64,000 nt of DNA from Pedobacter sp. ISL-64. Lineage in GTDB: Bacteria > Bacteroidota > Bacteroidia > Sphingobacteriales > Sphingobacteriaceae. The stretch lies in assembly GCF_018613605.1 (NCBI RefSeq), contig NZ_JAGGPU010000020.1:62001-126000 (forward strand). The letters are read 5' to 3'. The notes beneath the pieces were generated by a model. That model saw only the letters and a list, made by a program, of their open reading frames with translations. It was not told the DNA's origin and did no database searches. Each line of letters starts with the position of its first letter. The stretch's first letter is position 1. Both the position numbers and the translations under genes were made by a program. Shown one piece after another: positions 1-9,024 of this stretch.

Positions 1-27
1 ATAAATTAAACCTCTTTACACAAACAT

Positions 28-57
28 GGAGCCGGATTGCTCGAACAATCCAGCTCC
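28..57 (+). terminator. Hairpin before the first receptor gene
   Basis: An 11-bp interrupted stem (GGAGC-C-GGATTG paired with CAATCC-A-GCTCC, one C/A mismatch) with loop CTCGAA lies just upstream of the first gene. An A-rich stretch and then TTTTT follow it. It could end a gene that lies to the left of the window, or act as a leader hairpin for the receptor gene. The sequence alone does not decide between these. Confidence 0.45.
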
Positions 58-104
58 TAAACAAAAGTTTTTAACCCGTGAGAATTAAAAAACATCTTGA
101 ACCT

Positions 105-3100
105 ATGAAAATAGGGTTTTATGAATATATAAAAGAATATATTATCCATTTCGATTACAGGCCAGCAGCATTTATGTTGGTGCTGTGCGCCCTTTTGTCA
201 AATCAGGCATTAGCAAGAAACTTTGAGCAAACACCAGGAGAAAGTAGTGTAAGCATCAAAATAGCCGAAATGAGCATCTCGGATGCCCTTAGTCTTTTAG
301 AGGAAAAAGCAGGCTTGTCGATTAATTACAATAAATCGATTTTTAGCCAGAACAGCAGAATAAGCCTCGAGGTAAAAAACATGCCCCTTGAACTGATCCT
401 CAAAAAAATACTTTCAGGAACCAGGGTAGCCTATAGGTTTGCTGATACCAATACCATATTGCTTTACAAACTTCCTGATCCGGTAAAACCTGGACGTATA
501 TCGGGTAAAATACTTGATGAAAAAGGTGAAACCCTTCCTGGTGCCTCCATAAAGGTTATCCAAACAGGCAAAGCCACGCAAACCGCCAGCGATGGAAGTT
601 ACACTTTAAGCGTTGAACCAGGTACTTATACTGTGGAAGTTAGTTATATTTCTTTTGTTACCCAACGCATTAGCGAGGTAAACGTAAAGGCAGACAAAAA
701 TACACCATTAGACATTTCGTTAAAACCTGATGCAAAAGGCTTACAGGAAGTAGTAGTAACGGCCAGTTACAAAAAAGCTTCGGTTGAGGGTTTATTGGCC
801 CGGCAGAAAAATGCCTCCGAAATCAGCAATGGGATCAGCGCAGAACAAATTAGCAGAACACCCGATAAAAACATCGGTGAAAGTTTGAAACGCATTAGTG
901 GTGTAAGCACTATTGACAATAAGTTTGTAATCGTTCGTGGAATTGGAGAACGTTACAATTCGGCTCAGTTGGATGGCGTGACCCTGCCAAGTACAGAAGC
1001 GCAGACACGCAACTTTTCCTTCGATCTTATTCCCTCTAACCTTGTTGATAATGTAGTGGTAAGCAAAACGGTTACGCCCGATATGAACACCAGTTTTGGT
1101 GGTGGATTGATACAAATCAATACCAAAGATATCCCAACAGAAAATTTTATGAGTTTTACTGCAGGTACATCGTACAACGACCAAAGTACTGGTAAGGATT
1201 TTTTAAGTCATAAAAGAGGTAAATATGATTATTTTGGCTTTGACGATGGCAGAAGGAATTATCCTGAAGACCTTGTTGTAACAGATAGAAGAGTTGCGCC
1301 CAATAATAGTTTAACGGAAGCGGAATATGCAAAAAAGGTAGAAACGCAGAGCCGTTTATTTACCAACGATAACTTCACAATGTACCGTTACCAAGCTGCA
1401 CCATCTCAAAACTATCAATTCAGTATCGGAAGAATGATCCAGATTGATACTTTAAAACAAAAGAGACTTGGTTTTACTGGGTCTGTAAGTTACCGGAACA
1501 CGCAACAGATCAACACATTTGATCAACAGAAAAGAGGAGACTGGTCTGCTTCCGAATTGTATAACAATGCTGGTTCGAGTTATGGTTTTAACACCACTTG
1601 GTCTGCGTTGTTAAACATTGGCTATCAATCAGGAAAAAACAGATATAGTTTCCGCAACAATTATACACACATGTACGACAATACGTTGGTGAGAACGCTA
1701 GGGCACAGTTTTGATGTTTCGGGCAATACACCGGCGAACCGTTTGGAAGAAACAGATGATCCAACATATACAGATCTGTTACAGAACAAACTGAGCGGAC
1801 AGCACCAGGCTGGTAAATTTAAAATAGAATGGAATCTGGCCCGAACATCGATCAACCGTAACGAAAAAGATGTAATACTGGCTACTCAGGTACCAAGGCT
1901 TATTGACAAGGAATATCAGTATTTTTATGATATTGTAAACAGTAGTGAACCCCGTATCCTCCCAACCTCCCGTCACCATTACGAAAATGCTGAAGAGCAT
2001 TATTCGTGGGATGTGTCTACATCTACTCCCTTTGAAGTTGCAGGAATAAGAAACACCTTGAAGACAGGATATTTCGGAAACTGGAAACAGGCCCGATTTA
2101 ACTGGACTATTGCTTCCTTTTCGGCCAACTTCAATACCCTACCAGATAGCTTACGCTATTTAACAATAGCAGAAATGCAACAGCCCGAGAACATTCGTGG
2201 CGCCAATGGTTTCTTCTATAATGTTGGGAATGGCTTTCAGGATATATACAAGGGCAAAAGTCTTACACAGGCTGGTTTTTTGATGTTTGACACGAGGTTT
2301 CTAGAGAAATTCAGATTGGTTTGGGGTGCACGTGCAGAATATTATAAATACGATGAAATCAATAATGGAAACAACACCAACCTCAAAATATTCAGCATTA
2401 AACCAGATAAACACTGGCAATGGCTGCCATCCGCCAATTTAACTTACAGTCCCACAAGCAGCCTCAATATCCGTACCGCCTTTTCGAGTAGCGTAATCCG
2501 ACCTGAACTATTAGACAATAGCCAATTTTGGAGATATAGCCCATATCTTGGTGCACAATTTGGTAACCAGGGCTTATACAGTACCAGGATTAATAGTTAC
2601 GACCTGAAAGCAGAATGGTTTCCGGGACTTGGTGAAATTATTTCTGCAGGAGGCTTTTACAAGAAATTCAACACACCCACCGAGCTTACCTTTAGTACTG
2701 CTTCAGGCAACATCAACTACTACTTAAAAAGTGCCGATTTTGCACAAGTTTATGGGCTGGAACTTGAACTACGGAAAAATTTCAGCTTTATTTCTACGCA
2801 TAAACTATTTAGTAACCTAACGGCCTACGCCAATTTAACCCTTCAGCGATCGGATGTGAAAGGAACATATCTGGTGGCCAATACAGATCCAAATGGTCCA
2901 TCAACCATAGAGGCTCCAAGCAAACAGAACCGCCCCATGTACGGACAGTCGCCTTACCTGGTTAACCTGGGTTTACAATATAGTGCAAGCCATTTTAGCT
3001 TCAATGTCATGTACAACAAATCGGGCTATAAAACATATATCGTAAGTGAACTGCCCGCTGATATTGAATACGAAAAATCTAGGGCACAGATAGATGCGCA

Positions 3101-3356
3101 AATTAGTGGGCGTTTATTAAAAAACAGGCTTGAGATAAAGATCAATGCCGGAAATCTGTTGAACAGGGCATCGGTTTTTTATCGAAACACCGCCAGCTAC
3201 GAGGTAAATCCTGATTACGTTGGTGGCGATGCCGATCGCAGCACCAGGACAAGGTTAAAAGAGGGTTATAGTGACAAATATGATGATGGCGACCTGATCA
3301 GCTTTAGCCAGAAATTCGGACGCACCTACAGTACCTCTATTACTTATAATTTTTAA
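105..3356 (+). CDS. TonB-dependent outer-membrane receptor with STN domain
   Basis: Outer-membrane ligand-gated transporter energised by TonB-ExbBD. In order it has a signal segment (about residues 1-40), a secretin/TonB short N-terminal (STN) domain (about 45-105), a CarboxypepD_reg-like Ig domain (about 125-210, with GEtLPGAsI and YTLsVePGTYT), a plug (about 225-340, with ESLKRISGVST and RGIGERYN) and a beta-barrel ending in the aromatic residues YNF. STN-bearing receptors often signal to an anti-sigma/ECF sigma pair; none is visible here, but the left edge is only 104 bases away. ATG 105 is chosen over the in-frame GTG at 78 because the signal peptide then starts normally. A beta-helix lipoprotein follows, the same pairing as at 21990-26050. 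The ligand is unknown. Confidence 0.93.
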   Translation: MKIGFYEYIKEYIIHFDYRPAAFMLVLCALLSNQALARNFEQTPGESSVSIKIAEMSISDALSLLEEKAGLSINYNKSIFSQNSRISLEVKNMPLELILKKILSGTRVAYRFADTNTILLYKLPDPVKPGRISGKILDEKGETLPGASIKVIQTGKATQTASDGSYTLSVEPGTYTVEVSYISFVTQRISEVNVKADKNTPLDISLKPDAKGLQEVVVTASYKKASVEGLLARQKNASEISNGISAEQISRTPDKNIGESLKRISGVSTIDNKFVIVRGIGERYNSAQLDGVTLPSTEAQTRNFSFDLIPSNLVDNVVVSKTVTPDMNTSFGGGLIQINTKDIPTENFMSFTAGTSYNDQSTGKDFLSHKRGKYDYFGFDDGRRNYPEDLVVTDRRVAPNNSLTEAEYAKKVETQSRLFTNDNFTMYRYQAAPSQNYQFSIGRMIQIDTLKQKRLGFTGSVSYRNTQQINTFDQQKRGDWSASELYNNAGSSYGFNTTWSALLNIGYQSGKNRYSFRNNYTHMYDNTLVRTLGHSFDVSGNTPANRLEETDDPTYTDLLQNKLSGQHQAGKFKIEWNLARTSINRNEKDVILATQVPRLIDKEYQYFYDIVNSSEPRILPTSRHHYENAEEHYSWDVSTSTPFEVAGIRNTLKTGYFGNWKQARFNWTIASFSANFNTLPDSLRYLTIAEMQQPENIRGANGFFYNVGNGFQDIYKGKSLTQAGFLMFDTRFLEKFRLVWGARAEYYKYDEINNGNNTNLKIFSIKPDKHWQWLPSANLTYSPTSSLNIRTAFSSSVIRPELLDNSQFWRYSPYLGAQFGNQGLYSTRINSYDLKAEWFPGLGEIISAGGFYKKFNTPTELTFSTASGNINYYLKSADFAQVYGLELELRKNFSFISTHKLFSNLTAYANLTLQRSDVKGTYLVANTDPNGPSTIEAPSKQNRPMYGQSPYLVNLGLQYSASHFSFNVMYNKSGYKTYIVSELPADIEYEKSRAQIDAQISGRLLKNRLEIKINAGNLLNRASVFYRNTASYEVNPDYVGGDADRSTRTRLKEGYSDKYDDGDLISFSQKFGRTYSTSITYNF

Positions 3357-3437
3357 AGCTACCATGAAAAACAATATAAATCAATTTACACCCTTTAATC
3401 AGAAAGGAGGAACAAAGTTTCCTGCATAGCCATAAAA

Positions 3438-3468
3438 AAACGAAAGGTTGTACCAGAACCCTTCGTTT
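3438..3468 (+). terminator. Possible terminator hairpin
   Basis: Imperfect stem AAACGAAAGG / CCCTTCGTTT with one bulge, 80 bases after the receptor stop. The 359-base gap from 3357 to 3715 otherwise holds AT-rich sequence with no convincing gene. There is no T-run on the plus side, so this is weak as an intrinsic terminator. Confidence 0.3.
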
Positions 3469-3715
3469 AAACCGATCATTTCTAGTAGAACGGCAATCAG
3501 GATAAACCTGAAATATTTTAAAAAACCTGCTGTTAAAAGCCAAGGGCAGTCAACAGATCTGCTTAGTTATCGATAAGAAATACTAAGATATAAAAAACAT
3601 CCTATTTAGTGATATATAAGCTTTTATTTCCATAAAAAAGAAAGGGATTATCTGCTCTATCCCTAAATAACCAAAAAATCAACCTAAAAAACATGGATCC
3701 TACCTATTAGATCCT

Positions 3716-5038
3716 ATGAAAAACAAAAAAACGAAAATGAAAAATTTCAAAAATTTAATCGGTCTTTTATCAATTGTTGCTGTTTCTTTTACAGCTTGTA
3801 AAAAAAATGAAGGTGGATCAGCTTCATTCGGCAACCGCAGCACTTCAGCAGCAGATTATTCACAATCATCATTACCAGTTGTAGCCGTTAGCGGAGACAT
3901 TACCAGCTCTGTTACCTGGACAGCAGGAAACGTTTACGAATTAAGTGGTGTAGTAACGGTTAGAAACGGTGCAACTTTAACCATCCAACCAGGTACTTAT
4001 ATTAAAGCATCAGTAAATACCACAGGTGTACAAAACGGTGTATTGGTTGTAGCAAAAGATGGTACCATTAATGCTGTTGGTACAGCTGCTGATCCGATTG
4101 TATTTACCAGTCGTTACCTTTTAGACGGTGATGCCAGTACAACAGGTAAACCAGGCGATTTAGGTGGTTTAATTGTTTTAGGTAATGCAACGATCAACGT
4201 TGGCGATAAACTGATTGAAGGTTTAGCTGATCAACCTCAGTTCCATTACGGTGGATCAAACGATGCTGATAACCGCGGTATTATACAGTATGTACGCATC
4301 GAATATGCAGGTTTCCAGTTGGCTACAAACATCGAGGTAAATGGTTTAACTTTAGGCGGTGTAGGTAGCGGTACTACTATCGATCACGTACAGGTTTCTT
4401 ACGGTCTTGATGATGGATTCGAATTTTTCGGTGGTACAGTGAGCCCAAGCAATTTAATTGCTTTAGCATCTGATGACGATCAATTTGATTTTGATAACGG
4501 TTTTACCGGAACATTGACTGATGCAGTAGCCATTGCTGATAAAAACGCTACACACAGTACAAGTGGTGGTAACAGCGATTCTAACGGTATCGAATCTGAC
4601 AACAATGCACCTGCTGAAGATGCAACCTTTAGCTTAACGCCTAAAACACATCCAACTTTAATTAATGTAAATATCTTCGGAACTGAAAACACCAGCGGTA
4701 TCGCAGGTTTAGGTTACCGCAATGGTATCCGCGAGCGCAGAGGTTCGGAAGTTGAATTAATTGATGTAATTGTTTCTGGCTATAACACGGGTATCGCTTT
4801 CGATGCAGATGCTCCAGCCGGTGTTTCAACCATCAGTACTACATCTGTTCATGGTTTCGTTAACGCAATCACTACAGCATCTGGCACTTACGTTGATGGT
4901 GGTGGCAATAATTTGGTTGTTAATGCAACTAACGCAAGCGCTTTTGGTGTAAGCCAGCCATGGTACAACACACCTGGTTCTCCTGCTACCGTTACATTAC
5001 CAAGTTGGGCAGCTACGTGGTCAAAACTTGTATTCTAA
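3716..5038 (+). CDS. Beta-helix surface lipoprotein
   Basis: Predicted outer-membrane lipoprotein. A short signal peptide ends in the lipobox VSFTAC, with Cys as residue 27 from the first ATG, or residue 20 if the in-frame ATG at 3737 is used, which looks equally good. The mature part is rich in short beta-strands with the spacing of a right-handed parallel beta-helix (VTVRNGATLTIQPGTYIKA and repeated IEVNG, IDHVQVSYG units). An acidic DDDQFDFDNG stretch could bind calcium. Homologues are sometimes misnamed 'multidrug transporter'; nothing here supports transport. It follows a TonB receptor and is likely its surface-exposed partner or ligand-binding accessory. The 440 codons are intact and a strong terminator follows. 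Confidence 0.85.
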   Translation: MKNKKTKMKNFKNLIGLLSIVAVSFTACKKNEGGSASFGNRSTSAADYSQSSLPVVAVSGDITSSVTWTAGNVYELSGVVTVRNGATLTIQPGTYIKASVNTTGVQNGVLVVAKDGTINAVGTAADPIVFTSRYLLDGDASTTGKPGDLGGLIVLGNATINVGDKLIEGLADQPQFHYGGSNDADNRGIIQYVRIEYAGFQLATNIEVNGLTLGGVGSGTTIDHVQVSYGLDDGFEFFGGTVSPSNLIALASDDDQFDFDNGFTGTLTDAVAIADKNATHSTSGGNSDSNGIESDNNAPAEDATFSLTPKTHPTLINVNIFGTENTSGIAGLGYRNGIRERRGSEVELIDVIVSGYNTGIAFDADAPAGVSTISTTSVHGFVNAITTASGTYVDGGGNNLVVNATNASAFGVSQPWYNTPGSPATVTLPSWAATWSKLVF

Positions 5039-5060
5039 TTTTTTTCTCTCTTAACTAAAG

Positions 5061-5093
5061 GAGGCCGTACCCCAAAGGGTACGGTCTCTTTAT
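5061..5093 (+). terminator. Intrinsic terminator after the beta-helix gene
   Basis: A 12-bp stem (GAGGCCGTACCC with GGGTACGGTCTC, one G-T wobble) closes a 4-base CAAA loop and is followed by TTTATTA. It sits 22 bases after the stop codon of the beta-helix gene, as expected for a rho-independent terminator. Confidence 0.85.
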
Positions 5094-5135
5094 TACAAAA
5101 ACAGACAGCTGTTTTTAAATGTAATTACCCTTTAT

Positions 5136-6230
5136 ATGAAACTAAAAATTTTTACCCTTTTCTTTCTTTCTGCTTTTGTAACCTTAAGTTTATCTTGTCG
5201 CAAAGCAGAACTTCTTCAACCAGAACCAGCTAAAATTATTCAATTAAGCGTTACCGGTTCAACCAATGTTGAACTGGAATACCTGTATAAAGACAGTATT
5301 ATAGCTACTCCACCCGCTGGTGGTATCAGTTTAAAAACCCTTCTTGCTGTAAAAGATCAAAATGCCGTTTTAAAGATCAGAAAAAAGGGTACTTCTGAAA
5401 TATTACTCACCAGAACAATTACAGCTGCACCATTCGATCAGAACATCAGTATTTTTTATGATGGGACTAAAATATACAACAATGCCATTTCATTAGAGAT
5501 TAAGGGCTATGCGCTATCTGGCGAACTCGAGTTCTTATTAGATGGAAATGTAATTTCCTCAGAAACCGGAAAAGTGAATAAAGTGTTGTCTATCCTGATC
5601 GACAAAGGCACCACAAGGGAAATCCAGATCCGTAAGAAAGGAGAAACGGCCATTCTATTTACCAAAACGATCGAATCTACCATCCCAAAGCAGGATATCG
5701 GTTACTTATTTGATGGCACTAAAATAGTGGATAATGTAAAACTAGATCCTCCTAAGAATCCTGCAAATATGATAGTGAGTGCTAAATTTGAGACTACATT
5801 TCCAAATCAGTTCAAAAATTTAGACGTTGATCTGGTTTTTTACACCAGGCTTAAAACCGCATCGAACACCACCGTTGGAACAAAAGTAATGCCCGAACTT
5901 AGGTTTACACTACCCAAGGATGGCTCCTTCAATTCGATAGAACTACCACCTTTACCGGGATCAAATTATATTTACAGTTTCGATATTGTAGAGAAAGGGA
6001 CCAATAACGATCCTTACAACCCTACCAGCCCGTTGGTACCAAATGGATTTACACTTAAACCCAACGAAGGTAGAATTACTTCAGCCTTTGCAAACGATGG
6101 ATTTAACTTTCAGGCAGGAACATCTAAACTATTTTTAATTATCGATGCCAAGACAACAGTTACTTCCCCTACAAGATCTATTTATGTATCAGGTGGAAAA
6201 TTAACAGATCTTTCTCAGTATTTTCAATAG
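5136..6230 (+). CDS. Lipoprotein with two internal beta repeats, function unknown
   Basis: The N-terminus MKLKIFTLFFLSAFVTLSLSC is a clear SPII lipoprotein signal with Cys21. The middle holds two copies of a roughly 85-90-residue beta-rich unit that can be matched by eye: LKIRKKGTSEILLTRTI...FYDGTKIYNN and IQIRKKGETAILFTKTI...LFDGTKIVDN. The C-terminal half has no family I recognise. It lies downstream of the TonB receptor and beta-helix lipoprotein but beyond a strong terminator, so it may be transcribed on its own or by read-through. Its location should be the outer membrane; a partner role for the receptor is only an inference. Confidence 0.8.
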   Translation: MKLKIFTLFFLSAFVTLSLSCRKAELLQPEPAKIIQLSVTGSTNVELEYLYKDSIIATPPAGGISLKTLLAVKDQNAVLKIRKKGTSEILLTRTITAAPFDQNISIFYDGTKIYNNAISLEIKGYALSGELEFLLDGNVISSETGKVNKVLSILIDKGTTREIQIRKKGETAILFTKTIESTIPKQDIGYLFDGTKIVDNVKLDPPKNPANMIVSAKFETTFPNQFKNLDVDLVFYTRLKTASNTTVGTKVMPELRFTLPKDGSFNSIELPPLPGSNYIYSFDIVEKGTNNDPYNPTSPLVPNGFTLKPNEGRITSAFANDGFNFQAGTSKLFLIIDAKTTVTSPTRSIYVSGGKLTDLSQYFQ

Positions 6231-6256
6231 GATTTATACTTATTGTATAGAAAAAT

Positions 6257-6300
6257 GGGAAAAACCAAAGCAATTGCTGCAGGTATTCCCTTTTTCTTTT
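6257..6300 (+). terminator. Terminator after the repeat lipoprotein
   Basis: GGGAA at 6257 pairs with TTCCC ending at 6290, with further imperfect pairing inside, followed directly by TTTTTCTTTT. The position, 27 bases after the stop codon at 6230, fits a rho-independent terminator. Confidence 0.6.
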
Positions 6301-6431
6301 ATTACAATTTGCTTACTCCTCTATTAACAATCATCATTTAACTTACAGCACGATTAAGCCAGCTACTAATTCATTTATCTGAGGTCCTGAACAATCAGTA
6401 AAAGCAATTCTGGTTTTACATGAATAGATTT

Positions 6432-6641
6432 TTATCGGCTGATTTGATGTGATTTTCTTCCAAGTACCCAGCGGTTACGCATGCAGCGGTAACACCTATA
6501 ACGTTTCATGGGTAACCAGAATAACAGGGTTTTCATCATAAATGTCCTTGGAATTCTTTCCAGATCCGATTTATCACCCTTACCACATGGGCATGCACCT
6601 TGAAGATGGTCGTTGCCGATTGAATCGATTGCTGCTGTCAT
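6432..6641 (-). CDS. Small zinc-ribbon-like protein
   Basis: A 69-residue protein with two pairs of metal-binding-type cysteines: CPCGKGD near residue 17 and RYRCYRCMRNRW near residue 48, joined by a basic, aromatic linker (ERIPRTFMMKTLLFWLPMKRY). The layout is that of a small zinc ribbon, and similar short proteins with an ERIPR...LFWLP core occur in Bacteroidota as far as I recall. The ATG has a sensible upstream region and no competing larger frame exists. The role is unknown. Confidence 0.6.
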   Translation of the reverse strand: MTAAIDSIGNDHLQGACPCGKGDKSDLERIPRTFMMKTLLFWLPMKRYRCYRCMRNRWVLGRKSHQISR

Positions 6642-6818
6642 GATGCAAAAAATTGAAAACTTATACTAACCCTATAGATAACCAAAAATACAGCGCTAAT
6701 GTTAATATAAAATAACCTGTTCAATACCAAAACGGGTTTATCACCTCAGTACCAAAAAATCTCGAAGTTATTTTCTGATCTTTCTATAAAACCTGGCTAT
6801 TTTTTTTTAGCATCTTTT

Positions 6819-7100
6819 TTAAATGTTTCCAGATAATCTTCTATTTCCTTTCGATAATGTTTCAATCTTCGCTTTAACCGCATGCTTAAAACTTCCCACT
6901 GCAAGTAGCTGGTTTCTACTATCGCGAAATTTCACATTAGGAAAAAGCGCTGTAATATGGCGTTTATTCCTTTCCCTAATTTCGTTCAGTTTGGTAAAAG
7001 ATTTTGAATTTGTATCGCTATTTAAATCTGTAAGCAAGTTATAATAATCATAATCATTAATGTAATTGATCGCGCTGAGGGTAACCATGTTCAAATCCAT
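6819..7100 (-). CDS. Small hypothetical protein
   Basis: A 93-residue open frame starting MDLNMVTLSAINYINDYDYY, acidic and aromatic at the N-terminus and basic at the C-terminus (KAKIETLSKGNRRLSGN). No signal peptide, membrane segment or family is recognised. It lies 35 bases upstream of nothing on its own strand and just right of the end of the lipid operon, so it is probably a separate unit. A 73-codon frame on the other strand overlaps it; the minus frame is longer and starts with ATG, so I prefer it. It could still be spurious. Confidence 0.4.
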   Translation of the reverse strand: MDLNMVTLSAINYINDYDYYNLLTDLNSDTNSKSFTKLNEIRERNKRHITALFPNVKFRDSRNQLLAVGSFKHAVKAKIETLSKGNRRLSGNI

Positions 7101-7135
7101 ATTTACTTTTGTTTCAGCTAAATATGCCTGATTGC

Positions 7136-8077
7136 CTAATTACCGATGGCACTTATCATATTAGCTACAAGCTGTTTCAACCTGGTATTGCGTATTAAAT
7201 AATTGAAAGAAATAATGCCCAAAAATGCACAGCTTAATCCGGCTAAAACATCAAGCGTATAATGATGACTGGTATAAACAGCCGAAAACCAGATCCCGAG
7301 CATAACGGCGGCAAAAAAAATATTGATCTTACCCAACCGGTTTTTCAAACCATAATAAACAACAATAACGGGATAAGATGAGTGCAACGATGGCATGGCC
7401 GCAAATACATTAGAACCTTTACTGTATATCCCATGAAAAAGCGTAATATTAAAATAATGGTCAAACCGGGCCAATCCAGCAGTATTACCAGCAGTTTTCG
7501 CAATAAATTCGAAGCCATGTTCCTGCACATACCATGGTGGTGCAGCCGGAAAAGCGTAGTACAACACAAAGCCTAACAGATTTACCCAAACAAATGTGAG
7601 CGAAAACCAAACAAACTGTTCTTTATTCTTAAAGAAAAGATAAGTAGCGAATGCCAGTGGAACAGGTACCCACATCAGGTAGAAAAACCCGGTTAATACA
7701 TCTAAAAATGCAGTACTGTTAATTTTCCAATACTCGTTAGGTGTAAGTATTAAGCCATGGTAGTTAATGCCGAAAGTATTTTTTTCCAGGTCATATAAAT
7801 CTTCAATATGTACCGTATTAAAAAGATAGTTTGGAAAAGCTTTCATGTAATCAAACAGTACCCAGTAGACAATAAAGATTGAAAAGCCTAGGATAAACTG
7901 CCTGGTTCCTTTTGAGATAAAAAACAAAGTATTAAAAATAAAAATCAGCACCAGCTGATCGGTTTTAAAGCCGACCAGTAGTACTGATAACAATAGATAT
8001 CCAACAGATATAGCAACTGTTAGATAAATATTCCGAAGATTATAAAAACTGTTTTTAAGCAATACCTCTTGCTGCAT
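7136..8077 (-). CDS. PAP2/AUR1-type inositol phosphorylceramide synthase
   Basis: Predicted integral membrane enzyme that moves the phosphoinositol head group from phosphatidylinositol to ceramide. The 313 residues contain about six to seven hydrophobic helices and the lipid phosphatase signature: AAMPSLHSSYP (226-236, His232) and YTSHHYTLDVLAG (268-280, catalytic pair His272 and Asp276). A FPAAPPWY motif at 176-183 is typical of the AUR1/IPC synthase branch. ATG 8077 is chosen because an earlier in-frame start would be TTG and would overlap the hydroxylase; with ATG it starts one base after the hydroxylase stop codon. It is the last gene of the sphingolipid/inositol lipid run. A plain PAP2 phosphatase is the alternative. 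Confidence 0.85.
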   Translation of the reverse strand: MQQEVLLKNSFYNLRNIYLTVAISVGYLLLSVLLVGFKTDQLVLIFIFNTLFFISKGTRQFILGFSIFIVYWVLFDYMKAFPNYLFNTVHIEDLYDLEKNTFGINYHGLILTPNEYWKINSTAFLDVLTGFFYLMWVPVPLAFATYLFFKNKEQFVWFSLTFVWVNLLGFVLYYAFPAAPPWYVQEHGFEFIAKTAGNTAGLARFDHYFNITLFHGIYSKGSNVFAAMPSLHSSYPVIVVYYGLKNRLGKINIFFAAVMLGIWFSAVYTSHHYTLDVLAGLSCAFLGIISFNYLIRNTRLKQLVANMISAIGN

Positions 8078-8078
8078 G

Positions 8079-8699
8079 TTATTTTTTATCAAAATTAGAT
8101 CTAAAAATATGATCCCAAAAAGTCCAGCTTACCCCATAACCTTTGGTCGAATCGGAATAATGGTGAAGCATATGGTGCTGTTTTAACTGTTTCCAGAAAC
8201 CGCTTTTAAAATTGGCATGATGAAGCGCATAATGTACCATATCATAAAAAAGATAACCGATCATAAAGCCTGAGAAAAATGGATATACTATTGTATCTGG
8301 TAGTAACCAGTCGAAAAGAAAATAAAAGCCCAAGGCCATGGGAATACTGGCTGAAGGTGGCATCACCAATCTTTTCGCATCGTTGGGGTAATCGTGGTGT
8401 ACACCGTGAAAAATAAAATGGATTTTCTTGCCCCATTCCACATTTGGCTCAAAATGAAACACATAGCGATGCAGGATGTATTCCGTGATGGTCCAGATGG
8501 CCAGGCCTAGCAAAAACCATCCTGCAAAATTTAAAACAGGCATTTCGATTTCCCAAAGTGCCTTCCAAAAAAGGAAAGCAATCACGGGAACATAAACAAT
8601 CAGAGGCACATAAAACCTAACTTTTGATAAGCTTTCTAAAAAGTCGTTTTTAAACATCCTGATAGATGCTGTCGAATTTGAAACAAAATTCTTTTTCAT
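8079..8699 (-). CDS. Fatty-acid hydroxylase (FA2H/sterol desaturase superfamily)
   Basis: Membrane di-iron hydroxylase, 206 residues, probably adding a 2-hydroxyl to the N-acyl chain of ceramide. The His clusters that hold the two irons are all present: LHRYVFH, FHGVHHDYPND, VHYALHH and QHHMLHHYS. Four hydrophobic segments flank them. It lies directly before the PAP2/IPC synthase gene, separated from the rest of the lipid run by a 325-base gap of palindromic repeats. In yeast and mammals this family (Scs7/FA2H) hydroxylates ceramide acyl chains; carotenoid hydroxylases share the fold but no carotenoid gene is near. The substrate is inferred from context. Confidence 0.82.
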   Translation of the reverse strand: MKKNFVSNSTASIRMFKNDFLESLSKVRFYVPLIVYVPVIAFLFWKALWEIEMPVLNFAGWFLLGLAIWTITEYILHRYVFHFEPNVEWGKKIHFIFHGVHHDYPNDAKRLVMPPSASIPMALGFYFLFDWLLPDTIVYPFFSGFMIGYLFYDMVHYALHHANFKSGFWKQLKQHHMLHHYSDSTKGYGVSWTFWDHIFRSNFDKK

Positions 8700-8737
8700 T
8701 GGTAATATTTTTAACTGGTCTTCGGTTTATCCTTTGG

Positions 8738-8971
8738 CCGTCATCTCGACTGAAGCTCACCGATTTTTCATCGGAAGCGAAATGGAGAGATCTTTGAATA
8801 TAGATTTCTCGGCTACGTTGCACTCCGCTCGAAATGACGGATCGGGTGAGCGTGTAGTGAAAGTCTTCGACTCCGCTCAGACTGACAAAATCATATAATC
8901 GATCGTCATTCCCGCGCAGGCGGGAACCCTAAAGCCTATTGCACTAAGATTCCCAATCAAGTTGGAATGAC
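8738..8971. repeat. Two extragenic palindromic repeats
   Basis: The 8700-9024 gap has no gene. At 8738-8840 CGTCATCTCGACTGAAG... folds back on ...CTCCGCTCGAAATGACG. At 8904-8971 CGTCATTCCCGCGCAGGCGGG is paired with ...GATTCCCAATCAAGTTGG(A)ATGAC, the same family as the repeat at 60115-60198. No coding potential or transposase is present. They separate the hydroxylase and IPC synthase genes from the genes upstream. Confidence 0.75.
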
Positions 8972-9024
8972 ACCTCGAGTGGAGACTCCGCCTTGAACTA
9001 ACGCCACCCGCATAACTTCCTCCG

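Noticed and set aside
28..57. A tRNA or small RNA at the left edge
   Set aside because: There is only one hairpin and no cloverleaf or conserved loop sequence.
3716..5038. Annotation as a multidrug transporter
   Set aside because: The protein is a lipoprotein with beta-helix repeats and no transmembrane helices.
6823..7044. A 73-codon plus-strand frame opposite the small hypothetical gene
   Set aside because: The opposite frame is longer and starts with ATG; only one of them can be real and neither is certain.
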